Part shown: positions 15,603-24,894 of the stretch, in pieces
Layout: the number at the start of each line of letters is the position of its first letter
Position numbering within the stretch: the first letter of the stretch is position 1
Assembly: GCA_910574935.1 (NCBI GenBank)
Contig: CAJTCU010000025.1
Span: 1-33,530 of the forward strand
DNA from: Oscillospiraceae bacterium
GTDB taxonomy: Bacteria; Bacillota; Clostridia; Oscillospirales; Acutalibacteraceae
Direction of reading: 5' to 3'
Length of the DNA: 33,530 nucleotides
Notes under the pieces: generated by a model
What the model saw: the letters and a program-made list of their open reading frames with translations, nothing else
What the model was told of the DNA's origin: nothing
Databases searched by the model: none
Translations under genes and position numbers: made by a program

Positions 15603-16067
15603 TTAATCGTTCTCGTCGAAGAAGGAGGCGCCGCCGAAAGGCTCGTAGCCAGTAAACTCACCGGGGGCCTCAGTAGGCAAGGGTGCCTTCTCGGGCTGAT
15701 GGGCCGGAGCGGAATCGCCCTCGGAATCATCTTTGGACTTGCCGCCCGCGTACTCAATGTCCTCTGCAACGACGTAGAGGTTCTTGCGGGTCTCGCCGTT
15801 TTTGTCTGTCCACACGTCCTCGTCCAGACGACCACGGATGTTGATGTACACGCCCTCCTTGAGCTGCATCTTCTTCACCCGGTCAACCATATAGTTGAAG
15901 CCCTTGACGTTCGGGTTGACCCAGCGCCGGTTGTCCTCGGCCTGGGAGTCGTATACTTTTTTGCCTACACGAAACCAGACAGCTTTCCCGCTATCTGATA
16001 CCTTGATGGCCGGCTCGTCCTGGTAGCCTTTGGAGACAACTGCCCCCGTGATTAGAACTGCTAACAC
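15603..16067 (-). CDS. ssb: Single-stranded DNA-binding protein (OB fold), 154 aa
   Basis: Coats single-stranded DNA during replication and transfer. The OB fold covers residues 1-110 (LITGAVVSKGYQ, GKAVWFRVGKKVYDS, VYINIRGRLDEDVWTDKNGETRKNLYVVAEDIEY). A disordered acidic/proline tail ends GGASFFDEND, a divergent acidic tip in the place where SSBs bind partner proteins. It starts with GTG after GAGAGGAG, so expression may be modest. It is the first gene after leader L2, and the hairpin TTGGCGCTACGCCA sits just before its ribosome site. Plasmid-type divergence from chromosomal Ssb (about 160 aa) is clear. Confidence 0.8.
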   Translation of the reverse strand: MLAVLITGAVVSKGYQDEPAIKVSDSGKAVWFRVGKKVYDSQAEDNRRWVNPNVKGFNYMVDRVKKMQLKEGVYINIRGRLDEDVWTDKNGETRKNLYVVAEDIEYAGGKSKDDSEGDSAPAHQPEKAPLPTEAPGEFTGYEPFGGASFFDEND

Positions 16068-16127
16068 TTTTGTGCTCCTCTCTGGCGTAGCGCCAATAAA
16101 TTTTTAAGCTCACGGCTTTCTGGAAAC

Positions 16128-16173
16128 AAAAAAGTGCCATTTGAATCCGCACGGTGCGGACGCAAATGACACT
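16128..16173 (-). terminator. L2 attenuator/terminator
   Basis: AGTGTCATTTG pairs with CAAATGGCACT, with an inner GTCCGCA/TGCGGAT stem, then TTTTTTG. Its outer arms and tail closely match L1. Confidence 0.85.
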
Positions 16174-16253
16174 CTGTAACTCTGATACTATGCTTCCAAG
16201 AGGAAACCATGAAACTGTATCTATAATATATCACAGTTCCCCCGGTTCGTCAA
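16128..16253 (-). promoter_or_regulatory. Leader L2: promoter, 5' leader and attenuator before ssb
   Basis: On the minus strand, TTGACG (16248-16253), a 17-bp spacer and TATATT (16225-16230). The leader starts ATACAGTTTCATGG, forms a GTTTCC/GGAAGC hairpin, carries GAGTTACAGAG (16172-16182) and runs into a terminator (16128-16173). The promoter overlaps the stop of the upstream membrane protein gene. Confidence 0.75.
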
Positions 16254-16698
16254 TCTTTTTCTTGGGTGGGACGGCGAGTTCCAAAGCAAGATATGAGAAG
16301 ATTTTGAAGATTCCGTCTTGCTCGTACACTGGTGTGCTGTTGGCAAGATATAGCATTACGGAGCTGTTTATCGGGAAATATTTACGGTTTGCTGGTAGCT
16401 GGATAATACCCTCTCCGGTTTCAAGCAGCAGATATTTTGGGCGCTTACGGATGCCTGTTGTAATTATCTCTTTGACCGTTCTGGTGGTGCAAATATACTC
16501 ACGGTGGGTGATCAGCGTACCGCTGATTAGCAAGAATAGCGCTATTGCAGCGAATGGGATTGCAAGATAAAAGTTGCTCATGGAGGCCCATACTATAATG
16601 AAAAGCACAAGTACCGCGCCGCCAACTACCATCCGCAAACCTATCACCCTCCGCAACGGCTCCGACAGTTTTTTGAATTTCTCACAGGTCGATTTCAC
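16231..16698 (-). CDS. Hypothetical two-span membrane protein, 155 aa
   Basis: No recognised family. Residues about 20-62 form two membrane segments (MVVGGAVLVLFIIVWA and LAIPFAAIALFLLISGTLI). A soluble domain of beta character follows (REYICTTRTVKEIITTG, KYLLLETGEGIIQLPANRKYFPI), ending in a basic/proline tail. The layout recalls small bacterial PH-domain or stress-sensing membrane proteins. Its ATG overlaps the stop of the 184-aa gene (ATGA), so the two are coupled. Its stop coincides with the L2 promoter. Confidence 0.7.
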   Translation of the reverse strand: MKSTCEKFKKLSEPLRRVIGLRMVVGGAVLVLFIIVWASMSNFYLAIPFAAIALFLLISGTLITHREYICTTRTVKEIITTGIRKRPKYLLLETGEGIIQLPANRKYFPINSSVMLYLANSTPVYEQDGIFKIFSYLALELAVPPKKKIDEPGEL

Positions 16699-17249
16699 AG
16701 CAACACCAGCCTCTTTTTTCTGAGCAGTGACAGCAGATCAGACACTACCTCGTCCCGGCAGCCCGCCGACTCCATCTGCTGCTCTAAGAGGTTATCCGCG
16801 ATGTTGTGAGGGTTATAGATTCTCTCCACCAGCGCCTGACGGTTTCTTGCCCGGAGTAGCTTGCGGGTGGGGTGGATGTCCCTGCTCCGTAAATATACCA
16901 GCTCGGCAACGGTCATGCGCAAGCCCGCCTTCTTCAGCCAGCAGAGAAGTTCTTTTTCCCCGGTGGTAAGCCCGATGTCCGGACGCCGTGTGGGGCAGAG
17001 GACACAACTGGTCAGTGCATAGTAGCGAAAGGCGGCAGAGTTCTCCTGCTGGATTTCTGCAAGTCCGGCCCGGGAGAGGCTTGTCAGCGCCATCTCCTCG
17101 GCCTTGGTCTGAGCGGACGCGAACTCGTACCGGCCCTTGCGCCAAAGCTCGGCCTGGAGGCCGGAGAGCTGGACGGTCTTGCCACAGCGGGTCACTTTGA
17201 GGGGCTTGTGCAGGCTGGATTTTGAGGTACCTTTGGATATGTAAATCAT
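16695..17249 (-). CDS. Hypothetical protein, possible winged-helix, 184 aa
   Basis: No recognised family. The start at 17249 follows AAGGAG. The N-terminal 60 residues contain a stretch compatible with a winged helix (VQLSGLQAELWRKGRYEFAS, EEMALTSLSRAGLAEI). A middle segment has LCPTRRPDIGLTTGEKELLCWLKKAGLRMTVAELVYLRSRDI, which reads like a second helix-turn-helix, and the C-terminus is leucine-rich and basic. There is no membrane segment. It is translationally coupled to the two-span membrane protein, so it could be its soluble partner or regulator. Confidence 0.65.
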   Translation of the reverse strand: MIYISKGTSKSSLHKPLKVTRCGKTVQLSGLQAELWRKGRYEFASAQTKAEEMALTSLSRAGLAEIQQENSAAFRYYALTSCVLCPTRRPDIGLTTGEKELLCWLKKAGLRMTVAELVYLRSRDIHPTRKLLRARNRQALVERIYNPHNIADNLLEQQMESAGCRDEVVSDLLSLLRKKRLVLL

Positions 17250-17310
17250 GGTTTTTGCTCCTTTTCGAGGATTTTATCATACTACACGAACTATGAAAGC
17301 ACTCTACAAC

Positions 17311-17652
17311 TTAAATCACATACAAAATTGCAAGGCAGGCCCCAATCACCACCAGCAGGCACAGCACCAGCGCTGCCACCTTTTTGATGATGCCCTTGTC
17401 CAAGCCATCCCGGCGGTGGCCTTCGTCTATGGGGAGGCGGTCATCATAGTAGCCGTCGTAACCGTCCTCGGCAGGTGGCTCGGGTTTCTTAGCTTTTTTA
17501 GGCCGAGCTTTGGTTTTTACAGGCTTTTCTTTCTTCCTTTTCTCCTCGACAGGCTTCCCCACAGTGCTTTCCAGTATGGGCTTCCCACATTCCGGGCAAA
17601 ATGATACGGCGCTGTCCGGGAGGGACGCGCCGCAATAGGGACAATATTTCAT
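17311..17652 (-). CDS. Zinc-ribbon protein with C-terminal membrane anchor, 113 aa
   Basis: Residues 4-7 (CPYC) and 19-22 (CPEC) form an N-terminal zinc ribbon typical of small clostridial membrane proteins. A lysine-rich linker (KRKKEKPVKTKARPKKAKK), an acidic/tyrosine stretch and a C-terminal membrane segment (VAALVLCLLVVIGACLAILYVI) follow. The start at 17652 has GGAAAGG; a longer frame runs through a hairpin and is rejected. It should be tail-anchored with the ribbon in the cytoplasm. The ligand is unknown. It has its own promoter and hairpin upstream. Confidence 0.8.
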   Translation of the reverse strand: MKYCPYCGASLPDSAVSFCPECGKPILESTVGKPVEEKRKKEKPVKTKARPKKAKKPEPPAEDGYDGYYDDRLPIDEGHRRDGLDKGIIKKVAALVLCLLVVIGACLAILYVI

Positions 17653-17675
17653 TTTCAACAGCCTTTCCACAATAA

Positions 17676-17750
17676 AGTTGAAAAGCCGGCCCGGGGGTAT
17701 CGGCCAGCTTTCCACGCTAATATTATAGCAGATTCTCATTTCCGTGTCAT
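17676..17750 (-). promoter_or_regulatory. Promoter with hairpin leader before the zinc-ribbon gene
   Basis: On the minus strand, ATGACA (17745-17750), a 17-bp spacer and TATAAT (17722-17727). About 10 bases later AAAGCTGGCC pairs with GGCCGGCTTT (17682-17711), followed by TCAACTTTATT. It is a terminator-like hairpin between promoter and gene, but its sequence is unlike L1-L4. Confidence 0.55.
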
Positions 17751-17800
17751 CGGCTTGACAATGCCATTTATGTGCCATTTTATGGGCACGTGTTACAGAG

Positions 17801-18370
17801 TTACTCGGAGAATACCTTTGACAAGTCAATATAGCAGCCGTCCAGTACATTCACTCGCAATATGCTGTCCGCCAAACCCAATTCCTTGACAGTAAAAGTA
17901 CCATTTTCCAGAAGAAAGGTCTGCACGATCCGGTTGGCAGGGTCTGCTATCCAATATTCCCTCACCCTCGCCGTCTGGTATAGGTTAAACTTTACCAGAC
18001 GGTCGTGGCGCTGACTGGAAGGCGAGAGGACCTCCAGAATAAAATCTGGCGCGCCCTTGCAGCCGATATCATCCAGCTTTTCCGGGTCACAGACCACCGT
18101 GATATCCGGCTCGACCATGGTGTCCGTATTCTCCGGCAGGTCTCCAGCGCTTTCAAACAGCCGCACCGCAAACGGAGCCGGGTAGACCTGACATTTCTTT
18201 CCCTCCAAAAAATTGCCCAGCTGACGGTTGAACTCAGAGACAATTTTCTGATGGATCCGCAAGGGGGTTGCCAGCATGACCGGCTCGCCGTCAATCAATT
18301 CATACCGCTCTTTTTCATCCCAGCCTAAGATATCCGCCAGTGTGTAATGTCTGTTTTCTGCTAGTGGCAT
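17801..18370 (-). CDS. Uma2-family (DUF820, PD-(D/E)XK) protein, 189 aa
   Basis: A Uma2 family protein, classed as restriction-endonuclease-like. The order of motifs fits: YTLADILGWDEKERYELIDGEPVML, PAPFAVRLFE, VEPDITVVCDPEKL, GAPDFILEVLSPSSQRHDRLVKFNLYQTARVREYWIADP. The metal set is D in VEPDI, E in ILEVLS and K in LVKFNLY. Substrates are unknown for the family. The start at 18370 follows GGAGGGG. It has its own promoter and is a stand-alone unit between the ligA operon terminator and the zinc-ribbon gene. Confidence 0.9.
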   Translation of the reverse strand: MPLAENRHYTLADILGWDEKERYELIDGEPVMLATPLRIHQKIVSEFNRQLGNFLEGKKCQVYPAPFAVRLFESAGDLPENTDTMVEPDITVVCDPEKLDDIGCKGAPDFILEVLSPSSQRHDRLVKFNLYQTARVREYWIADPANRIVQTFLLENGTFTVKELGLADSILRVNVLDGCYIDLSKVFSE

Positions 18371-18405
18371 TGTTACCCCTCCATTCAACATGGCTTTACG
18401 ATGAT

Positions 18406-18434
18406 ATTATATCAAAAAGCGCACTGATTAGCAA
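18406..18434 (-). promoter_or_regulatory. Promoter of the Uma2 gene
   Basis: On the minus strand, TTGCTA (18429-18434), a 17-bp spacer and TATAAT (18406-18411). The -10 lies in the perfect palindrome TGATATAATATCA. Confidence 0.65.
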
Positions 18435-18445
18435 TACTGAAAAGC

Positions 18446-18472
18446 AAAACGGCGTAGCCAAAGCCACGCCGT
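18446..18472 (-). terminator. Terminator of the ligA operon
   Basis: On the minus strand ACGGCGTGGC pairs with GCTACGCCGT around a TTTG loop, then TTTGCTTTT. It follows the last gene of the seven-gene unit by 11 bp. Confidence 0.8.
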
Positions 18473-18483
18473 CAAAAGATACT

Positions 18484-19170
18484 TTAGAACATTGCCACAG
18501 CCCCATACCTTGGCTCCACAGAGTATACCGGCTCGGGGACGCTCTCTTTTGCTTGTGCTGGAATCCGTTCCAGCTTGCGAGGGATCTCCTTTTGCGTTGT
18601 AGCATGCCTCGTGTACCAAGCCGTCAGCCACGCCTCATAGTGAGCCTTAGTAGTCAGCATCAGCCCGCTGAAGCTCTCATAGGTCATGCTCACCGAAACA
18701 TGGTTCTCAGGCTTGTTCCCAAAGCGCGGCACGATAAGCCCAGTCTTGTTGGTCTCACCGGGCCCGCTGCTGGCCACGAACAGAAAATTTCCGTTTTTGC
18801 CGCATACCAGTTCAGCCGTGCGAGAAAGGCTCATGTTATCAGGACGGGAGCGGTTGATTTTCGCCAACTTCTCAGCCGAAGTACCGCCCAGGCATTTGTA
18901 AAGGGGCTCCTTGTTGCTCTCTTTCAGGCGCTGGGCCATCATATGCCGTAGTTCGCCGGAACAGAGCTTCCGGCAAAGCTCCAGGAACTCGTCAACCGCC
19001 ATATAGATGTGGACGGAATTTGTCTGCCGCTGGCCTGCCGGGAGCTTCATGTCATAGGTTGCAAAGCCGAAATGCACCTTACCAAACTCGAAGGAATCGT
19101 TCAGGGTCTCAACAAAGCAGGCGCGGGCGTCTTTGCGAATTATTTGATGCTCGTTGCGGTCAGTGTCCAT
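18484..19170 (-). CDS. Hypothetical protein, 228 aa
   Basis: No recognised family. The start at 19170 follows GGAGG and overlaps the YgiT-like gene by 11 bp. The product is soluble; the first 70 residues look beta-rich (FEFGKVHFGFATYDMK, TNSVHIYMAVDEFLELCRKL). A central basic stretch (LAKINRSRPDNMSLSRTAELVCGKNGNFLFVASSGPGE) and a helical region (ESFSGLMLTTKAHYEAWLTAWYTRHA) follow, ending in a proline/acidic tail. Last gene of the ligA operon; its conserved place behind replication genes suggests an element-maintenance role. Confidence 0.65.
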   Translation of the reverse strand: MDTDRNEHQIIRKDARACFVETLNDSFEFGKVHFGFATYDMKLPAGQRQTNSVHIYMAVDEFLELCRKLCSGELRHMMAQRLKESNKEPLYKCLGGTSAEKLAKINRSRPDNMSLSRTAELVCGKNGNFLFVASSGPGETNKTGLIVPRFGNKPENHVSVSMTYESFSGLMLTTKAHYEAWLTAWYTRHATTQKEIPRKLERIPAQAKESVPEPVYSVEPRYGAVAMF

Positions 19171-19408
19171 TATATACCTCCATATCTGAATCGGGATAGT
19201 CCAGCATAACGACCTTCCCGGCAGTTTTTGGTGTGTCGTCCACCATCTTTTCCAGCTTTTGCATCACATGTCCCCTGTAAAGGACAGTGCCGCAATCCAT
19301 GCATTTGCAGCATGGAACACCATAGATAACGATGAACTGGCCATCCCGGGGTGTAACATTGTTGAAGGTATCCTTTCTTAGCAAGCCGCCACAGTGAGGA
19401 CATTTCAT
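19160..19408 (-). CDS. YgiT-type zinc-finger protein, 82 aa
   Basis: Residues 3-6 (CPHC) and 35-38 (CMDC), with a nearby CCKC, form the zinc-binding fold seen in the N-terminal half of MqsA/YgiT antitoxins. The DNA-binding C-terminal domain of MqsA is absent. The C-terminal 30 residues are a short helix (MQKLEKMVDDT) and an acidic tail. It overlaps the YkgJ-like gene by 4 bp upstream and the 228-aa gene downstream. No MqsR-like toxin is next to it, so a toxin-antitoxin role is not supported here. Confidence 0.75.
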   Translation of the reverse strand: MKCPHCGGLLRKDTFNNVTPRDGQFIVIYGVPCCKCMDCGTVLYRGHVMQKLEKMVDDTPKTAGKVVMLDYPDSDMEVYNGH

Positions 19409-20082
19409 GGTGATACCTCCTGCATTTCTTTTAGCGCTGCTACCAGCTTGAGGGTATTCTGCCTGTACTGCTCCACCAGCGGCCTGTCCAGGTCGAAGTC
19501 GGAGAACCTATACCAGAGGTACTGCATGATCGCACGTTTCTGCTCCAAGGCCGGGACCTTCCGCATAAGCAGGGCAATCACCGGCGCGGAACCTATGTCG
19601 ATCCGCATAAACTCTCTATCCTCCGGGGAGAAGTATTTCTTCATCCACCGCCCGGCTTGGACTTGACCTCCTTTGAAATGGTGCCTCCGTTCCATACTCA
19701 GCAGAAATTTGCAGCCCCCATCCGTCGTTGGCTCTGCCACAAAGGGGTAGAGCCGACAGGCAGTCGGCTTGGCCTGCTGGATGGTACAGCGGTTGTCCTT
19801 GAGGAAGATACAGTCGTCGTCCGGGCCAGTGGTCTTGAGCATATATACCGTATACCCCGATTTGTCCAGGGGTACCGGCTCGGCATACCGGACGAAGATT
19901 TCATCCAGGCAGGTGACCGACTGCCCACGGCCGCGGAGATATTTTGCCAGACGGTACGCGTCCAGTGTGTTCAGAGGTACGCTTTCCCGAAGGTGACGGC
20001 AGCAGGCTCCACAGTGCTTGCAGTGGAAGCTGACCTGTTCGGAGGATGAAACTTGTCTGGTGTTGGGGAGTTGAAAGCTCAT
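19405..20082 (-). CDS. YkgJ-family cysteine-cluster protein, 225 aa
   Basis: A putative zinc- or iron-chelating protein. The N-terminal cluster C20-x2-C-x2-C-C (HCKHCGACCRHL) and a downstream C-x-FL...C-x-IQQAKPTACRLYPF are the family pattern; the 4-5 cysteines hold a metal. YkgJ proteins are suspected Fe/Zn binders in modification or proteolysis pathways; no substrate is known. The C-terminal half is helical. It has an AGGACG site and lies 11 bp downstream of the 196-aa gene in the ligA operon. Confidence 0.85.
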   Translation of the reverse strand: MSFQLPNTRQVSSSEQVSFHCKHCGACCRHLRESVPLNTLDAYRLAKYLRGRGQSVTCLDEIFVRYAEPVPLDKSGYTVYMLKTTGPDDDCIFLKDNRCTIQQAKPTACRLYPFVAEPTTDGGCKFLLSMERRHHFKGGQVQAGRWMKKYFSPEDREFMRIDIGSAPVIALLMRKVPALEQKRAIMQYLWYRFSDFDLDRPLVEQYRQNTLKLVAALKEMQEVSP

Positions 20083-20093
20083 TTGACGTCCTC

Positions 20094-20684
20094 CTATTCC
20101 ACCCAGGCCCTGCCCGGGAGCGTATTCAACAACTTTTTTGCCTCTGCCTCGTCCTTTGCCGCAAAAGCCGCCTTGAGCCGCCGGTCCATGATTGCCGTCC
20201 GCTCGTCCAACTCCTGCACAATAGATGTCAGGCAGTCGTGGGCGGCCTTGATGTCGAAGAACGAGGTCAGCACCACCGTAACTGTCCGAAATATGCGGAT
20301 AAGCTCAGCTTTCGTCAGCCTACTCAGGCGCTTTTGAGCCTCCTGGACCGCTAAATCCTCATAAAATGGGTCTGCCATGTGGTAGTAATCCATCTCTACG
20401 GAGTCGAAGCCCAGGACGGTCGTGGTCTGTCCCAAAAGACAGACTGTCATATCGTCCCAGTGCTCCCGAAGGTCATACTCATTCAGCGCATCCAGCAGGG
20501 AGCCTGCACCAATGGCAAGCTCGTCGAACTGCTCCTTGTAGTCCTGATAGTACCCGTTTTCAGAGCTTTCGTAACCGAACGGGTCGCCGTTTTCCGCAAT
20601 CTCATACAATGTTTTCAGAATATCGTCCAGGTTCAGGTGCTGGAGCATGGACTTTCTCCAGAGGGGAACATCAGGCTGTTTCAT
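20094..20684 (-). CDS. Hypothetical acidic protein, 196 aa
   Basis: No recognised family. The start at 20684 is chosen for GGAGGGCG; it overlaps the preceding gene by 14 bp. The product is helical and acidic (LDDILKTLYEIAENGDPFGYESSENGYYQDYKEQFDELAIGAGSLLDALNEYDLREHWDD). A conserved-looking YYHMADPFYEDLAVQEAQKRLSRLTKAELIRIF and a long helix with many charged residues at the C-terminus follow. No cysteine motif or membrane segment is visible. Part of the ligA operon. Confidence 0.7.
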   Translation of the reverse strand: MKQPDVPLWRKSMLQHLNLDDILKTLYEIAENGDPFGYESSENGYYQDYKEQFDELAIGAGSLLDALNEYDLREHWDDMTVCLLGQTTTVLGFDSVEMDYYHMADPFYEDLAVQEAQKRLSRLTKAELIRIFRTVTVVLTSFFDIKAAHDCLTSIVQELDERTAIMDRRLKAAFAAKDEAEAKKLLNTLPGRAWVE

Positions 20685-21462
20685 GCCGGTCGCCCTCCTG
20701 CTTTGCGAGATATACGGCCATGTCACTCAACGCTCCGAGTAAGCCCTGGGAGAAAAACTGCCAATCTGCCGCTAACTGCATCACCTGTTTTGTCTGAAGC
20801 AGCTTGGCTCCTTTGAGGTTGAAAAACTCATAGGCCTCACCGTCGAATCCATCATAGGGCAGGCAAAGCACGCCTTCCTTTACGAGAACCAGAAACAAGC
20901 CCAAATGCTTATCTTCCGCAAGGGGGTAGGGCCAGCACAGGTCGTTCCCGTAGCGTTTCTTATAGTCTTCGCAAAACTCCATCAGGGCGGCGTGGGTGCA
21001 GGAACCCTCGTCAAAGAAATTGAAGAGCTCGTCCTTGGACTTCAAGTCCTCAAAGCACACTTCCAAGCCGTCAATCATGGCAGGCTCCGGCTGATGCTCC
21101 TTTTTATCGTAAACGCCCACCAGCCAAAGGCCCTCCGGGGCGATGATCTGCCGCATCCAGGCAAAGCCCAGGCCCTTACGGAGCAGATGCTCGCTGAGTT
21201 CCATTCCAAAGCCGTTCACCGTATTTCCTCCCTCGTCCGGGAGGGTGTCCTGCCAGTCCTCGGCAGGGAAGCCGCTGAGCTGCATGATTTGGCAGGCTTC
21301 ATGGAGTGGCAGAACCGGCTGGTCGGTGCACCAGAAGCTCTCATCCTCATATTTTGCCCAGCATGGGGCATGGCGGCCGAGATGCTTTTCAACCTCATCG
21401 GAAATAATTTCCGATACCTCCGGCCAGGGCAGAAGGTAGCAGGTTTTTTCAAACGCTTTCAT
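20671..21462 (-). CDS. Hypothetical protein, 263 aa
   Basis: No recognised family. The start at 21462 overlaps the stop of the 74-aa gene by 4 bp (ATGA). The protein is soluble, acidic and rich in aromatic residues (CYLLPWPEVSEIISDEVEKHLGRHAPCW, FWCTDQPVLPLHEACQIMQLSGFPAEDW). Its C-terminal part (LFLVLVKEGVLCLPYDGFDGEAYEFFNLKGAKLL) is a possible beta domain. No catalytic motif is evident. Part of the ligA operon; it may be the largest uncharacterised partner of that unit. Confidence 0.7.
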   Translation of the reverse strand: MKAFEKTCYLLPWPEVSEIISDEVEKHLGRHAPCWAKYEDESFWCTDQPVLPLHEACQIMQLSGFPAEDWQDTLPDEGGNTVNGFGMELSEHLLRKGLGFAWMRQIIAPEGLWLVGVYDKKEHQPEPAMIDGLEVCFEDLKSKDELFNFFDEGSCTHAALMEFCEDYKKRYGNDLCWPYPLAEDKHLGLFLVLVKEGVLCLPYDGFDGEAYEFFNLKGAKLLQTKQVMQLAADWQFFSQGLLGALSDMAVYLAKQEGDRHETA

Positions 21463-21683
21463 TTGATTTTCTCCTTTGTCATTTTATTTGCGGGGATGAT
21501 TTTTAAGATATACTGTGTGTTCATGGTCTCAAAGCGAATCTCACCGGGCGACACACGCCGCACATTCAAGACCGGGGTAGTTCTTCTCAAACCGTTACCC
21601 TCGTGGATCAGCGCCGGTTCGCCCACGGTGATGGGCCGTACCGGGCTGCCGGAGATGATACGGCTGATTTTTGTTGCTGTCAT
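21459..21683 (-). CDS. Hypothetical small protein, 74 aa
   Basis: No recognised family. The start at 21683 has AAGGATGG. The short basic product has a beta-rich middle (PITVGEPALIHEGNGLRRTTPVLNVRRVSPGEIRFETMNTQYILKI). It follows ligA by 67 bp; the gap holds a GAAAG..GCGGG/CCCGC..CTTTC hairpin without a T-run. It is coupled to the 263-aa gene by an ATGA overlap. Confidence 0.65.
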   Translation of the reverse strand: MTATKISRIISGSPVRPITVGEPALIHEGNGLRRTTPVLNVRRVSPGEIRFETMNTQYILKIIPANKMTKEKIK

Positions 21684-21750
21684 GGTTTCACCATCCTTAT
21701 ATAATAGAAAGCGCGGGACAGTCACCTGCCCCGCCACTTTCTGCCAGTTA

Positions 21751-23796
<2,046 letters not shown>

Positions 23797-23805
23797 CTAT
23801 GAATG

Positions 23806-23837
23806 AAAAAAGCGCACACGGGTTTACCATGTACGCT
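23806..23837 (-). terminator. L3 second terminator
   Basis: AGCGTACATGG pairs with CCCGTGTGCGCT, then TTTTTTCATTC. Confidence 0.8.
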
Positions 23838-23910
23838 TTTGTTGTCCCTCCGGGGAGCACTATTAACTTTTGCGCCGGATTTCCTCGGCTAAAGCGCAAA
23901 TTGCGCTCGC

Positions 23911-23947
23911 AAAAAGCGCCTGAAAGTAACGGAAACTTTCAGGCGCT
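23911..23947 (-). terminator. L3 first terminator
   Basis: AGCGCCTGAAAGT pairs perfectly with ACTTTCAGGCGCT around 7 bases, then TTTTGCG. Confidence 0.85.
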
Positions 23948-24049
23948 CTGTAACTCGGATTACTGTGTTTGATTGAAACTCAAACTTGATACTGTATGTC
24001 TATTATATCAGAGTTCATTTCAAAATGCAACTACAAAAATCCAGCCGGT

Positions 24050-24453
24050 TTATGTCATGTTGATAAATTCGGCCGGTGATAGAATTTTGGGGGTTTCCAA
24101 ACCTGATTCCCAAAAATCCTTATCGCCAGTAAGAAGAACATCAGCCTTTGCCTTAATCGCCGCTCTTAAAATAGGGCGGTCATCCGCATCTCTGACTTGT
24201 GATTCTGATATGCTTTCGTCTGTTGGGATGGGTACAAGCTCAAGTGTCAGCAAAGCGGTTGAAAGGAATTATTGAGGGCCGCCAAGCGTTTAGGGAATTT
24301 CTTGTTGAATATCCTTCTCATTTCATCAACATTTTGCTCACAAATTAACCCGCGGTTAGGATAGGAGGCCGCCTTTACGTAAGCCTGGTAGGGAACTCCG
24401 TTTGCGCTCAGAGCCGCAGATATGAGGACATTTGTGTCAATTAGAACCCTTAT
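24050..24453 (-). pseudogene. Decayed PIN-domain toxin gene (start lost and frameshift)
   Basis: The N-terminal half reads RVLIDTNVLISAALSANGVPYQ... and ends at a stop near 24249; the C-terminal half, ...DADDRPILRAAIKAKADVLLTGDKDF, continues in another frame to 24050. A one-base loss in the AATTCC run near 24261-24270 (minus strand) restores the frame if a T is added. The expected ATG, overlapping the antitoxin stop, is ATA here (24451-24453), so both start and frame are damaged. Together the halves hold all PIN acidic positions of a VapC-like RNase. The antitoxin next to it is intact. Confidence 0.8.
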
Positions 24454-24725
24454 ACATCTTCATCCTGATTTCGCAATTCTTTTACAAGCGCCATAACATC
24501 CTCGTCTGATATAATGCCAGCCTGCTCTGCTTCGCCTGCCATTTCATTCTGAAGCACCTGCATGGCATATACAGCCGAGTTGACAATACGGACAGCCCCA
24601 TCTTCCACAATAAAAGAAATGCGGTCTCCGCTTGCCACACCAAGGGCTTCACGAACGCCCTTTGGGATTGCGACCATCCCTTTTGCCATGATTTTTGCAT
24701 TGTCAACGAAAGTGTTTGATAACAT
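24450..24725 (-). CDS. AbrB/SpoVT-type (SpoVT-like) antitoxin, 91 aa
   Basis: A swapped-hairpin DNA-binding antitoxin. Residues 8-50 (DNAKIMAKGMVAIPKGVREALGVASGDRISFIVEDGAVRIV) are the AbrB fold, and an acidic helical C-terminus would bind the toxin. The ATG at 24725 has GGAGG 8 bases away; the GTG at 24734 overlaps that site and is rejected. The promoter is intact. Its partner toxin gene is broken, so the protein now acts alone, possibly as an orphan regulator or as protection against related toxins. Confidence 0.85.
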   Translation of the reverse strand: MLSNTFVDNAKIMAKGMVAIPKGVREALGVASGDRISFIVEDGAVRIVNSAVYAMQVLQNEMAGEAEQAGIISDEDVMALVKELRNQDEDV

Positions 24726-24821
24726 ATCTTCCACCTCCCCAAATATAGAAGAAGCATGGGTTTGCTCAAACTATAGCCTCTTGCTGTTTTGGAGCGCATC
24801 CACGTCCATCCATCTATTCTT

Positions 24822-24850
24822 ATTTTATCAGATTTTCACTGGGTATGCAA
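24822..24850 (-). promoter_or_regulatory. Promoter of the AbrB/PIN pair
   Basis: On the minus strand, TTGCAT (24845-24850), a 17-bp spacer and TAAAAT (24822-24827), about 100 bp before the ATG. Confidence 0.6.
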
Positions 24851-24894
24851 TCAATTTTTTGATCTAATCCGGCCTTACATGAATACTATTTGCA

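Noticed and set aside
19160-19408. YgiT-type protein as an MqsA antitoxin
   Set aside because: The DNA-binding C-terminal domain is missing and no MqsR-like toxin is adjacent.
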